The notes under the pieces were generated by a model that did not search any database, was not told the origin of the DNA, and was given only the letters and a program-made list of their open reading frames with translations. Below are positions 28,809-38,120 of a stretch of 64,000 bases of DNA, in pieces. Source of the DNA: a virus. The position numbers were made by a program, and so were the translations under genes. The DNA lies in IMG/VR virus record IMGVR_UViG_3300035681_000001, positions 62,001 to 126,000 of that record, one strand, 5' to 3'. Positions within the stretch are counted from its first letter, which is position 1, and each line of letters starts with the position of its first letter.

Positions 28809-29278
28809 TCTACTAAAAAGGCTGCGTGTACTTGAGCATAACCTGAATAACCAAAACGAACAGCTTCAAGAGGTACGGTAATAGGTAAAGGCTGTAAAGT
28901 AACACCTTCTGAAACCATACCTGCAGCTGGAGCTAAAGACCGTTTAACGTAATTAGGTAAGCGCCCTAAGTGTGGCCTAAAGCTAGTTATATAAGGCCTA
29001 CCTGAATCACCACTTTCAAAAGCTACGGTTACTGCGTCTCCATAAGACAACGTAGTTTGAGTACCTATACCGTTAGTAGAAGCGTGGCTAGTGGCGTTGT
29101 TAGTGACTGTATAAGTGTAACCTAAAGCTGGAATAAAAACTTGAGCGGTGCCCGCTAAGTGATCTATAGGCGTTATTGCACACACTACACCATAATGCGT
29201 GGCATTACGTTTACCATCATAATAATCACGCTGCTCTAAATACCTAGGGCGCGAGTTTAGGTCTAGGTGTGCGCTCAT
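28805..29278 (-). CDS. Baseplate spike OB-fold protein (gp5 / gpV-like), 157 aa
   Basis: The core matches the OB domain of central-spike proteins: GVVCAITPIDHLAGTAQVFIP, then YGDAVTVAFESGDSGRPYI, i.e. the G-x-V ... V-x-V-x-[IV]P ... GD-x-V-x-V-F-x-x-GD ... P-x-[IV] series. It lacks a lysozyme domain and a long needle. A needle may be supplied by the 510-aa protein and the tip by the PAAR protein at 59.4 kb. It follows the hub gene with a 1-bp overlap. Confidence 0.78.
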   Translation of the reverse strand: MSAHLDLNSRPRYLEQRDYYDGKRNATHYGVVCAITPIDHLAGTAQVFIPALGYTYTVTNNATSHASTNGIGTQTTLSYGDAVTVAFESGDSGRPYITSFRPHLGRLPNYVKRSLAPAAGMVSEGVTLQPLPITVPLEAVRFGYSGYAQVHAAFLVE

Positions 29279-31188
29279 CAGAAAGGACTTAACAGTGCTA
29301 ATTCAGTGTAATAACCTTCTTCTGCGTCGTTATATAGGTGAGTAATACCCTCTACACGCCACACGTTTTCGGGAGCTGGTACAAACTGCAAAAGGTTGGC
29401 TTCATCCTTAGGCTCTTGTCTGCTAAACGATAAATTACAAAGCTGCTTAGCACCCGTGGTGTTGCCATCCACTTTAACCTCTAGCGGTTTTTTTAAAACT
29501 TCAGGGCCTTCTATAGCTATATTTCCTTTACCATCGGTGTCCTTTATTTGTTGGTCGATGCTGCTATCTATAGCCACAAAAGCATTTACTTGATTCACTA
29601 ACAGCCGACGCTCTTCTTTTAGTCGTTCAGGCTTTTGCGGATCAAACGGTACCCAAGTAGAGCCAGCAATTTGTATGGCTTCACCTGGGGCAAAAGAAGG
29701 GTCACCTACCAACTTACAACTAGCTGCTCTTAAATCCTTAGCTAGCTGCCGAGCGTACTTAATAGCTAAAGCCCCTACAGAAACCGCATCAGTAGCTGAA
29801 GGGTCTACTACTGTATAGTAAGTAGCTGGGTGGGGAATAGGGTTACCTTGATCTTGCAGCACCGGTGGTACTGAGAGTAAATGAGTAGCTAGGGTATTAC
29901 TCGAAGTGCCGTCTTTTTGGTTAGTAACGATAATATTAGTCCTTAAGCCAATAGCAGACCGTTCTTCACGGTAGCTTAAACACATCTGCCTAAGATCAGG
30001 CACTACACCATTAGGGTACATCCGGTAGTAGTAAACCCGATTGAACCTCAAAGGATCGTCAAAACCAGTAACGTCCGTACCTCTATTTACATACCAATAT
30101 TCACCTGACCGGTGATCAGCAAACATTTCTGTAGGCCAAGGCTCTTGGTTAGACAAGTACTTAATAAACTCAATAGGCACTCGCTCAGAAACCTGAAAAT
30201 TAGAAGTTATAGATCCGGGTTCATATGCTTTACGCCCACTCAAGATATTAAACTTCAGTCCAGGATAAGGTAACCGGCCGTTCTTAGTACTAGCACCTAA
30301 CAACCCCACCCACTCAGACTTAGAATCATACTTAGAATAAGCTTTCAAAGAATCATCAGGATCAGTTTGATTACGTTCAGCAGTTGACTTTAAATTACCT
30401 TCAATACCTACTCCTCGTACAAAGCTGCAAGGCCCACTTATTTCCTTATCATTAACTACAGCAGTAGAATCACGTAAGTCTCCTACAGCCCGTCGAGCTA
30501 TAGCCAGAATCACAGCTGATCTAGTAAGAGGGCCGGTGGTCTGAACACCTTCTTTTGAACCAAATGTTTCTGCTAAACCAGATGAAGTACTACCAGCAAC
30601 ACGGGTATTATCATCAGAATTGTAAGTACCTAATGAATCCATCAAGTACTTCATTCGGTCCCTAACCTGAATAAGCAGGTTTGTACCGTTACGGTTAGTA
30701 CCAGTAACAGTAATAGTATCCACGCCACCTACAAAAACCCTTAGCAGTCGGTTTTGTTCTATATCTTTTTCTGTAACAGGCCGTAAAGTATCAATGTAAC
30801 CTAAGTAAATGCAGATTTCTACAGTAGGCCTTAATGGTATTTGGTAGTTTACAGCAGCAGGCGCTTGAGCCGTACTAGCAACCGCACCTTTAGCCGTAAC
30901 TACACTTCGGTTAGCAAAACCCGCTATACCCTTAGCTGCTCGGATCGAAGGGAAACCACTCCCTAAATCGTCAGCATTAATGGTGCACTGCACTATAGCA
31001 GTACTAGAGCTCCAAAAACGATTAACGGTAACTTTGGCTTTGGTAACCAACCACTTAGTAACCCCTACAGGTTCCATATTCCTGATAAGGATCTTGCCTG
31101 CTATATCCGTAATTACACAAACAGGTATATAACCGTTGCCCTTCATGTGGCAGTTATCTCCCAACTTAGCGTCATAAGCCGGAGCCAT
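29278..31188 (-). CDS. Baseplate hub protein (gp27 / gpD-like), 636 aa
   Basis: Hub features: an N-terminal beta domain, then an LRVFVGGVDTITVTG segment followed by QVRDRMKYLMD, the usual rim of the tube-continuing barrel. The C-terminal region ends ENVWRVEGITHLYNDAEEGYYTELALL, typical of D/gp27 proteins. It precedes the spike gene as expected. I prefer ATG at 31188. A GTG at 31209 would add seven residues but sits directly on the T-run of the terminator at 31210-31238. Confidence 0.75.
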   Translation of the reverse strand: MAPAYDAKLGDNCHMKGNGYIPVCVITDIAGKILIRNMEPVGVTKWLVTKAKVTVNRFWSSSTAIVQCTINADDLGSGFPSIRAAKGIAGFANRSVVTAKGAVASTAQAPAAVNYQIPLRPTVEICIYLGYIDTLRPVTEKDIEQNRLLRVFVGGVDTITVTGTNRNGTNLLIQVRDRMKYLMDSLGTYNSDDNTRVAGSTSSGLAETFGSKEGVQTTGPLTRSAVILAIARRAVGDLRDSTAVVNDKEISGPCSFVRGVGIEGNLKSTAERNQTDPDDSLKAYSKYDSKSEWVGLLGASTKNGRLPYPGLKFNILSGRKAYEPGSITSNFQVSERVPIEFIKYLSNQEPWPTEMFADHRSGEYWYVNRGTDVTGFDDPLRFNRVYYYRMYPNGVVPDLRQMCLSYREERSAIGLRTNIIVTNQKDGTSSNTLATHLLSVPPVLQDQGNPIPHPATYYTVVDPSATDAVSVGALAIKYARQLAKDLRAASCKLVGDPSFAPGEAIQIAGSTWVPFDPQKPERLKEERRLLVNQVNAFVAIDSSIDQQIKDTDGKGNIAIEGPEVLKKPLEVKVDGNTTGAKQLCNLSFSRQEPKDEANLLQFVPAPENVWRVEGITHLYNDAEEGYYTELALLSPF

Positions 31189-31209
31189 TAAGCGTTGGGT
31201 AGCGACCAC

Positions 31210-31238
31210 AAAAAAAGCTGCAGGGTTAACTGCAGCTT
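31210..31238 (-). terminator. Leftward intrinsic terminator between tube and hub genes
   Basis: Read on the minus strand: AAGCTGCAG, loop TTAACC, CTGCAGCTT, then a run of T to 31210. The 9-bp perfect stem plus T-run lies inside the structural operon, so it should reduce transcription of hub and baseplate genes relative to sheath and tube. The hub ATG is 22 bp beyond the T-run. Confidence 0.85.
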
Positions 31239-31265
31239 AGCTTATTTCACTTACCTAAGTGGTAA

Positions 31266-31988
31266 CTAGTTAGTAAAATAGCTAGACCAATCAACCAAAG
31301 CGTTACTGTTTGAGGTAACACCTAAAGAAGGAATGTTTGCGTAAGTTCGGTTGGGATCAGCCGTAACACCAGGAGTAGCACCGGCCCTGGAAAAATTATT
31401 ACCAGTGTTTAGGATGTTCTCATAGTGGTAACCTTCACACAACCCCTCAATACGAGTAGCAATAACTGACCTACCAGCCATTACACCAATAGTAACTGAG
31501 TCAGGCTTACAATTTTGCAGGTGGTACCGACCGGTTGTTTCCCGAGTGGAATGCAGCGGACGATTAGCTCCTGTTAGGTATTCACCAGTACGAGTGGCAT
31601 TAGAATTAGAGATCCCGTTAGCTTGTTCAGTACTCAGGTTAGGAGCGTAGACTTCAAAAGTAAGTTGAAGTCTAGGGCTGCGATCAGGCCGCATCTCACG
31701 ACCCATACTAGAAAAACCAAAGACATCCTGCATGATTGCAGTGTCAACCATGCCTCGTTCCAGAACCCAACCAAACTGGAATTCACCGTCTAGTAAACGG
31801 GGAATACGTTGGTTCATTTCCATATACGGTTCGGTAGCATTCCGAATTGTTAGCTGAAAACTAGCAAAACGGCCTACCAGCACTTGTCGACCAGTAGCTT
31901 GATCTAACGCGAATACGTCAGCATCAAAACCCTGCATCGGGTCAAGAATAGCGTTATTCGTAACAGTCCTATTTAAGGGTTGTGTCAT
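31266..31988 (-). CDS. Tail tube protein, 240 aa
   Basis: Inner tube protein of the contractile tail, assigned from its position directly after the sheath, its size, and the FQLTIRNATEPYMEMNQRIPR and GEFQFGWVLERG segments, which resemble tube proteins of the myovirus type (beta hairpins followed by a loop that contacts the next ring). It starts 11 bp after the sheath stop, and is followed by a strong terminator, consistent with high-level expression. Confidence 0.85.
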   Translation of the reverse strand: MTQPLNRTVTNNAILDPMQGFDADVFALDQATGRQVLVGRFASFQLTIRNATEPYMEMNQRIPRLLDGEFQFGWVLERGMVDTAIMQDVFGFSSMGREMRPDRSPRLQLTFEVYAPNLSTEQANGISNSNATRTGEYLTGANRPLHSTRETTGRYHLQNCKPDSVTIGVMAGRSVIATRIEGLCEGYHYENILNTGNNFSRAGATPGVTADPNRTYANIPSLGVTSNSNALVDWSSYFTN

Positions 31989-31998
31989 CTAAAGTACC

Positions 31999-34900
31999 TC
32001 AGAAACCTATAGTGGAACCTACATCTACCGAGAAGGTTTCTGAAAGGTCTCTGATAACGTTGACCTTAAAGAAATCTGCAGGGAAAACGGGTGTTACTCT
32101 AATGGTAATGTAAACCTTACCTGAAATCATATCAGACTCAGAGTTGTTCTCTGGTCCACAAATAGTAGGAGCAACTCGAATAAAATCACCATCTCGCAGG
32201 CCAGTAGCTAACCGAGCATTTACAGCTGCAGAAATACGGCGCTGCAGTTCACGAGTATTAGGCTCTGATCTTACCCACTGAAGAGCAAAGTAAAGATCAG
32301 CCATCAGTTGGTCCATAATGCGACGAACTGAACCATACCGCTTGTTGGTATCACTAGAAGTAGTAACACCATTCAGGAACTTAAAGGCCCGAATACCTGA
32401 GTCATAAATCAAAGCTTCTGCATGTCCGGCAGAAATAGTTTCCAGGTACTCACTAGTAGACTTAGTGTCTACTGAAACCACGTTAGGAACTACTACTGAA
32501 CCAGAAGTAGAAGCCAGAGAAATACGGGGCGGTCGGATAGCCATCAAAGCAGCCGCCTTGAGAGAAGAACCTACCCGAGGGTAAAGGTTACCATCTAGTG
32601 CCCTAGAAGTAGCATGACCTACTGTTAGTAGAACACGCTCAGAATCTAAACCAGTAGCCAACGCAGCAGCTTGACGAGCAGGCAAACCTGGAGCTGGTTC
32701 AAAAATACCTAACCGCAAACCTAACTGAACAGTAGCTGATTCGATGTCTGCTTTTATCCGAGTAAAAACTTCATCAAAATAACCATCTCCGTAGGTCAAA
32801 CCAGGTAGCGTTACAAAAGCTACGTCTTCGTTAGCCAGCTGCTCTGCAGCAGCCAAAAAGCCTCGCTTACGTGCTTCTACAGAAGAAAAAGTAGTAGGGA
32901 AATAGTCACTAGCTCCAGTAAGAGGAACTGAGCGAATAAAAGCCCCAGCCTGAGCAGAAACTGAAGTAGTACCAGTATTAAAAATAGAAGACTGCTGTCC
33001 CAACGGTGGTGCTTGACGCAGCGGCTGCAGCAGATAAGTATCAGCAGTGGGACTAGTACCTACAGCAGCCTCCAAAACAGGAATAAAATAAGCCCTGATC
33101 AATGAGGAATTAGCAGTAGCTAAGTAAACACCATTGCTGTCTAGATCACTGTTTGACAACCGATAGCTTTCAGGAGCACTACCGTTAACGTTGCTATCTA
33201 CTACTGAAAGATCAAACTGAGCGGCAGTAGCTGAAGTGGTCCCAGGCGTAATGGTAACCTGAATAGAATTACCATAAACACCAGGGCTAAGAGCTTGAAC
33301 TCTTAGCAAAGGACGCCCGTTAAGAGCGTAGAAATCCCGATAAGCAAAAGTAGGACCTTCAAAACCGTTTTGAAAAGCCGAGTAGACTCCATAGCTAGCA
33401 ACACCAAAAGCGGTGTCTGTAGCACCTTTAAACAAAATGTCTAGTGCAGAACTGGCAGTACCTACCGCGTAGCGTACTACTCGGTAGTAAATCCGGTTAG
33501 CTTCTATACCAATTAGCTTAGAAGTAAGTGTGAAAGAATAAGGAGGAACCAGCAGGTTGGATTCTGCATCAGCTACTAGAGAATTAAAAACAGCGTTGCT
33601 GTTAATAGCTGTTTCTAAGGAGCGCAAGATAGTAGCTGCCGAAGTACCAGCAGTAAAAGCACCTGCACCACTAGCAGTAGTAGAACCTACCGTAAGAGCT
33701 GAACGGGCAAAAGAAACAGAAAAGTGTCCGCCTTTAATCAAGGCAATAGAAGATTGAGAATCAGCACCAAACTGAATCTGCAAACCTTCATCAGTACCTG
33801 TACCAAAGTTCTCCAGCGGCAACACCGTCGCGGCTAATAACCCAGCAGAAGGAGCTGTTAGATACCCAAATCGACGGTAAGTGCCACCACCATCAACAGG
33901 TAACACTACATAAGCATCAATCGGATAAGTACTGACCGTGTCGGTGTAGCTAACACCCGAAATCGAATAGTAAGTGTTGCCAGCTGTATAAGCAGTAATT
34001 GAACTAGAGTCAATAGCTTCGTAAGCATAACCAAGGATGTAGTTACCTTTGTTAGGGTTAAAGACAGCCATACCATTTACGGTAGTAGCTGTGGTAGCCG
34101 TTACGTTACGAACTACATAAGCATCTTTGGTAGCTGAATGGTTAATAACCGGGGAGGTTACTAGGAGTTCAGTAACAGTATTAGCTGTACCGGTACCACT
34201 ACCCACACCAGTAGCAGTAAAGATAGTACCTACAGTATTAGCGGCAGCACCTATCAGAGTAAAGTTGGTGCTACCTACACTAACAATCTCGTAACTGGTT
34301 CCTACCACAAAGGAAGCGGCCGTTACGGAAGAACCTACTAACCGCAGAGAATAACCAGGGCGAATAAACGGCTTAACTACTGAGTAGTTATGACCCGTAG
34401 AGTCTGCTTTATCCAACAGCACGTATTGATAAGCATCAATAGCCGCTGCAGCTGTTTCTACCTTTACTACGTTAGTAGCAGTAGAAACTGCAGTGGTACG
34501 TGTGCCGGCGTCTACGTAATCAGTAACGTGCAGCTGCAAGTTAGCTCGACCGTTAAGAGTCGAGTGATTAACCTTAGTAACAGCACTTTTTACACGTTCG
34601 TTTAGGTCCCTGCGAACCAAAGCAGAAGAAACGTAATTAAGCTCTACTGCTAACCCCACAGTGTAGTTAGTAGTATCAGGCAGCACAGAGGTGCTAGGGC
34701 TAACACTTTCATAACCCACTACAGGCTCTAGGTCCGGATTACCTGCACCTAGATAAAAAGTAGCAGAACCGGCGGTAGACTGCGGAACAGCTCGGGCAAT
34801 GGTGAAATTAGTAGCTCCTAGGACTAGAGCATCTTGAATTTCTAAAGAAGCTGCAGAAGTACTTTCACCGTAAAGACGTACGATTTCCTCCCTAGAAGAA

Positions 34901-35034
34901 ACTTGACGCGGCTCTACAGGGCCTCGGGGAAACTCACCAATCACACCAATACGATCGCGCCACGGCCTAGTTTGTGGAGTAGGCCCGATGATTGATTCGG
35001 TGAAAGAAATATTAGGGTAGCTGAGATCTGCCAT
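31999..35034 (-). CDS. Tail sheath protein, 1011 aa
   Basis: Contractile sheath. The N-terminus (PNISFTESIIGPTPQTRPW...GVIGEFPRGP) and C-terminus (YGSVRRIMDQLMADLYFAL ... ISGKVYITIRVTPVFPADFFKVNV) are characteristic of the family, whose arms join neighbouring subunits. The length is well above that of T4 gp18. The middle (~150-560) is a Thr/Ser/Val-rich insertion likely exposed on the tail surface. An AGGAAAG ribosome site precedes the ATG. Confidence 0.95.
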   Translation of the reverse strand: MADLSYPNISFTESIIGPTPQTRPWRDRIGVIGEFPRGPVEPRQVSSREEIVRLYGESTSAASLEIQDALVLGATNFTIARAVPQSTAGSATFYLGAGNPDLEPVVGYESVSPSTSVLPDTTNYTVGLAVELNYVSSALVRRDLNERVKSAVTKVNHSTLNGRANLQLHVTDYVDAGTRTTAVSTATNVVKVETAAAAIDAYQYVLLDKADSTGHNYSVVKPFIRPGYSLRLVGSSVTAASFVVGTSYEIVSVGSTNFTLIGAAANTVGTIFTATGVGSGTGTANTVTELLVTSPVINHSATKDAYVVRNVTATTATTVNGMAVFNPNKGNYILGYAYEAIDSSSITAYTAGNTYYSISGVSYTDTVSTYPIDAYVVLPVDGGGTYRRFGYLTAPSAGLLAATVLPLENFGTGTDEGLQIQFGADSQSSIALIKGGHFSVSFARSALTVGSTTASGAGAFTAGTSAATILRSLETAINSNAVFNSLVADAESNLLVPPYSFTLTSKLIGIEANRIYYRVVRYAVGTASSALDILFKGATDTAFGVASYGVYSAFQNGFEGPTFAYRDFYALNGRPLLRVQALSPGVYGNSIQVTITPGTTSATAAQFDLSVVDSNVNGSAPESYRLSNSDLDSNGVYLATANSSLIRAYFIPVLEAAVGTSPTADTYLLQPLRQAPPLGQQSSIFNTGTTSVSAQAGAFIRSVPLTGASDYFPTTFSSVEARKRGFLAAAEQLANEDVAFVTLPGLTYGDGYFDEVFTRIKADIESATVQLGLRLGIFEPAPGLPARQAAALATGLDSERVLLTVGHATSRALDGNLYPRVGSSLKAAALMAIRPPRISLASTSGSVVVPNVVSVDTKSTSEYLETISAGHAEALIYDSGIRAFKFLNGVTTSSDTNKRYGSVRRIMDQLMADLYFALQWVRSEPNTRELQRRISAAVNARLATGLRDGDFIRVAPTICGPENNSESDMISGKVYITIRVTPVFPADFFKVNVIRDLSETFSVDVGSTIGF

Positions 35035-35113
35035 GGGCTTTCCTAGAAAGGACGTACTACGAGTTCAATGGTCAGTAAGACCCTGTCTATAAAAATACTA
35101 CGTGGGTTAAGCA

Positions 35114-35132
35114 AAAAGACAAATCTTATTTG
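35114..35132 (-). terminator. Weak leftward terminator at the end of the 275-aa gene
   Basis: This lies downstream of, and partly over, the stop of the gene ending at 35126. CAAAT/ATTTG with a 3-nt loop is followed on the minus strand by a short T-run (TCTTTTT). The stem is short, so it is weak. Confidence 0.4.
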
Positions 35133-35953
35133 CTGTCCTCTGTAATTATCACTTGTGGAACAGGAAAAGTATAAGGACTATCTGGCAGTGCACTAGTGCC
35201 TGAGTTGTTTAGTCCAGGTTCTTGGATGTCGTACTCAATGCACATATAAGCTGTATGAAAAACCACGTTGGATCCTTCTCGGATCCAATTACTGGTGGGG
35301 TAGTCAACGTAAAGGATATTAGGGTTACGGTGGTAAAAAGGATGCAATATAGGAATGTTTCGGATCACAAAACGTAATAACGGCATGTAATCACGTAGGA
35401 TCTCTTCACCTGGTAAGATTTGTACGTTCAGTACAGACTGTTCTGTTTGAAAGTAAACTCGATCAGGCAGCAAAGACTGCTGAGGCTCATCAGTAATCTG
35501 AACCAACTCACCGTGAGGGATGTTAGTAGTGAGGTCTGTTTGGCTTACTAAGTCAGACTTTATTTGTATAGGTGCGTTAAATACTGTGTCTTGGTAGTAA
35601 AGCTGAACTATGAGCCGTATTGTAGCTGCGACTGCAGCTTGACCTACAGCGCCTATTTGAGCAGACTTATGCTTTTCATCAAAATGCATAGATTTATCTG
35701 CTATCAACCGAGAATAAACCCCACTGCTCAGTTTATAACCTGAATGGTAAGGAAAAACAGACAGCGTCAGTCCAGGTTCTATTAGCTCTAAACCACCAAA
35801 CAACCTCCAATTTTGAATTAGTACCTGACTAGTAGGCGTAGCCTCGTTTACTATTGCCGGGTAGTAAATACCGGGGTTTTTAATCAAAGGGTGAGTAGCT
35901 ATAGCGTTAAGCAAAGCCCGACAAAGCTGCCGCTCGCTGGCATAAAGACTCAT
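35126..35953 (-). CDS. Neck/tail-terminator candidate, 275 aa
   Basis: Unrecognised by motif. It lies immediately upstream of the sheath gene, where tail-terminator or neck proteins are usually encoded. The N-terminus (ERQLCRALLNAIATHPLI) resembles the helix opening of terminator-like proteins, and the rest is beta-rich with Tyr/Pro. It overlaps the preceding gene by 4 bp. The assignment is from position. Confidence 0.75.
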   Translation of the reverse strand: MSLYASERQLCRALLNAIATHPLIKNPGIYYPAIVNEATPTSQVLIQNWRLFGGLELIEPGLTLSVFPYHSGYKLSSGVYSRLIADKSMHFDEKHKSAQIGAVGQAAVAATIRLIVQLYYQDTVFNAPIQIKSDLVSQTDLTTNIPHGELVQITDEPQQSLLPDRVYFQTEQSVLNVQILPGEEILRDYMPLLRFVIRNIPILHPFYHRNPNILYVDYPTSNWIREGSNVVFHTAYMCIEYDIQEPGLNNSGTSALPDSPYTFPVPQVIITEDSK

Positions 35954-37626
35954 AAGTAAAAAGGATCTTCTATGGACTTAGACTCATCTAAAATAGACTG
36001 CCACAACCTGGGGGTCGGTCTTTTTACTACGTAGGCTTGTTCTTTTTTTAATACGCCGTCTACTACACCACCAGTACCGTTCAAAGGATTTTTGACTCTT
36101 ATAGATTTAGGGTTGCTGGAGTACAAAGTAAGATCCCTCATACGGTTACCAGTAGCAGTTTCTATGTCTGCTGGTACTTCTAGTATATCTAGCACTACGT
36201 GAGTAATAACCGTAGAATTACTCCACGCTATGAGTTCTACAGCAGACGTAGGTCCGGCTGCAGTAGGAGGATCATTACGTATTAAGGCTCCGGTCACCCT
36301 AGTGTTTACATTTAGCTCAGCTAGTGCGTTGAGTAATGCTAAGGATACTTGTGAATACCTATCAGCATCTAAAGCAGCTTGTGCTTCTGGGTCTGTGTCG
36401 TACAACCTAGGAATGTCTACAGTAACCTCAGTGGCTAATTCAGCTGCACTCAACGTAGGCTGCCAAGGTTGTACCCTAAAACGCAGGTGAGCTAAATCTT
36501 CTGGTACTGTAGGTTCTTTAGAAAGTACATTCCTAAAGTAAACCACCACGGGGTCGTAGTTTTCAGCTATAGAACTAGCACTACTGAGTTTGTTGTACCG
36601 CAGCACTACCATACTGCCGTTAACCGGATAAGTATTAAGTGAGCTGCCATGGTTACCCCAAATAAAAGGTGACCGGTTTACAGGCCAATCAGGAGTAGTA
36701 TCGGGCCCTGTTAACAGTAGGATTTCAACTTTAAGGTTTATTGAGTAAGCCAGCATCCCAGGCTGCGGGTTACGTGGGTAAAAGACTAGTTGGTGGTACT
36801 GAGTAGCATTAGGGTTAATAGGATTTGTTAAGTAAGGACCAGAAAGGTCAGCCGCAGCTAGTAAAGCAGTATCTGGGTTCAAAACAATCTGAGAGTTCAT
36901 ATCGTCCGCTACTGCGTTGACTATCTGCCACGTACTAACACTACCTGTGTAGTCAGCTACCCTAGACCAACTATTAGAAACCCCAGGAACCTGCCACTCA
37001 ACCCGTAAAGTTTTACCATTAGGGATGATTAAGTCTTTAGGTTCAAAGTAAAAGCCTACTGGTAAGTCTTGCTCTGATTCAGCTGGAGTCTGTACCGCGG
37101 ACTCAGACAGCTGGTAAGTTTCTACTATACGATCTAAATCGGCTAGAGCGTTTTTCTCAATTATCTGAGCATGTTCTGCTTGTTCTTTAACCTGCGACAG
37201 CTGAGCTATCAAAGTGGCGGCAGTTAAAGCAGCAGCTACACGCCTAATACCATCACTAAACAAATTACGGTTAGCTAAGCCGGTACCAGTAGGAGCTCGG
37301 GCAGCATCATTAAACATTATTTCTTTAACTGCTGCTAAACCGCCAAAAAGAGGAAAGTTATCTTTCCTTCGTTTGGCAGCAGCCAGAATCAAAGCTATTC
37401 GAGGGTCAGCTTGGCTGGTAATTATATTAAAGATTTCTAGAGTAGTCCTTCTTTGCAAAAGCAAAGAATAGGCCCGGACCATCCGGGCCATATCAGCTAA
37501 GTCTTGAGACTCTGCTTCTAAATCAGCATCAGTTAAAGACTGAGCATCAACTGCAGGCGTACCACTACCTACTCCATCAGCTGCTGGGTAAGAAAAACGA
37601 TCAGCAAAGCTAAAAGTGGTAGCCAT
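35950..37626 (-). CDS. Neck or portal-vertex-associated protein, 558 aa
   Basis: Unrecognised. Helical N-terminal third (residues ~30-190, with DLADMARMVRAYSLLLQRR and a later coiled segment), then a beta-rich domain with a receptor-like VEWQVPGVSNSW strand, then a mixed C-terminus. Encoded between the capsid block and the sheath block, it is likely a head-tail joining component. No enzymatic motifs. Confidence 0.75.
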   Translation of the reverse strand: MATTFSFADRFSYPAADGVGSGTPAVDAQSLTDADLEAESQDLADMARMVRAYSLLLQRRTTLEIFNIITSQADPRIALILAAAKRRKDNFPLFGGLAAVKEIMFNDAARAPTGTGLANRNLFSDGIRRVAAALTAATLIAQLSQVKEQAEHAQIIEKNALADLDRIVETYQLSESAVQTPAESEQDLPVGFYFEPKDLIIPNGKTLRVEWQVPGVSNSWSRVADYTGSVSTWQIVNAVADDMNSQIVLNPDTALLAAADLSGPYLTNPINPNATQYHQLVFYPRNPQPGMLAYSINLKVEILLLTGPDTTPDWPVNRSPFIWGNHGSSLNTYPVNGSMVVLRYNKLSSASSIAENYDPVVVYFRNVLSKEPTVPEDLAHLRFRVQPWQPTLSAAELATEVTVDIPRLYDTDPEAQAALDADRYSQVSLALLNALAELNVNTRVTGALIRNDPPTAAGPTSAVELIAWSNSTVITHVVLDILEVPADIETATGNRMRDLTLYSSNPKSIRVKNPLNGTGGVVDGVLKKEQAYVVKRPTPRLWQSILDESKSIEDPFYL

Positions 37627-37636
37627 AAACCCTCAG

Positions 37637-38092
37637 TTATTTGTCAGTAACTTCGACTGAAGCCCCAGAATCTTTAGTAACCTTAGCTTTAGTCTTAGGT
37701 TTAGGAGCTGCTGTCAGTGCGTTAAGTAAAACTTCACCATCAGCAGCATTTTGTTTGTAAATGTCCTCAATAGGAGCTACTGTATTAGCCGCTAGAGTGC
37801 CATCGGTTTCGACAGTTTCTGCCGGTGGGACATACACCCCGTCTTCTTTAGAAGGTACCGTAGGCAATGTCCCGTCCGAGAAAAAACCACCAGGAACAGA
37901 CTGCTCTTGAATAGCAGGTGCTGATTCTTCTTCTAGGTGCTCAATAACGATAAATTTGTCACTGTACGGACCAGCCAGAACGGTAGCCCCATCTTCATTA
38001 GAAAGAAAGGGCCGATCGCCTGCTTCTACCTTATAGCTACGACCCGATACGAAAATCGTACACGGAGCTAGAGCTTTAAGACGATAAGACAT
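37637..38092 (-). CDS. Hypothetical head/neck protein, 151 aa
   Basis: Unrecognised. A compact beta N-terminus (residues ~3-50) is followed by a long acidic, Pro/Ala-rich, probably unstructured C-terminus ending in Lys/Thr-rich sequence. ATG at 38092 is chosen over a TTG two codons upstream. It shares the 11-base context AATTGAACATG with the gene starting at 46792, so this may be a specific initiation signal. Confidence 0.7.
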   Translation of the reverse strand: MSYRLKALAPCTIFVSGRSYKVEAGDRPFLSNEDGATVLAGPYSDKFIVIEHLEEESAPAIQEQSVPGGFFSDGTLPTVPSKEDGVYVPPAETVETDGTLAANTVAPIEDIYKQNAADGEVLLNALTAAPKPKTKAKVTKDSGASVEVTDK

Positions 38093-38120
38093 GTTCAATT
38101 AGCAGGGTTAAAAAACAGAT

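Noticed and set aside
29278-31209. A third intein in the hub gene
   Set aside because: Long for a hub, but no Cys/Ser start, TxxH block or HN end was found.
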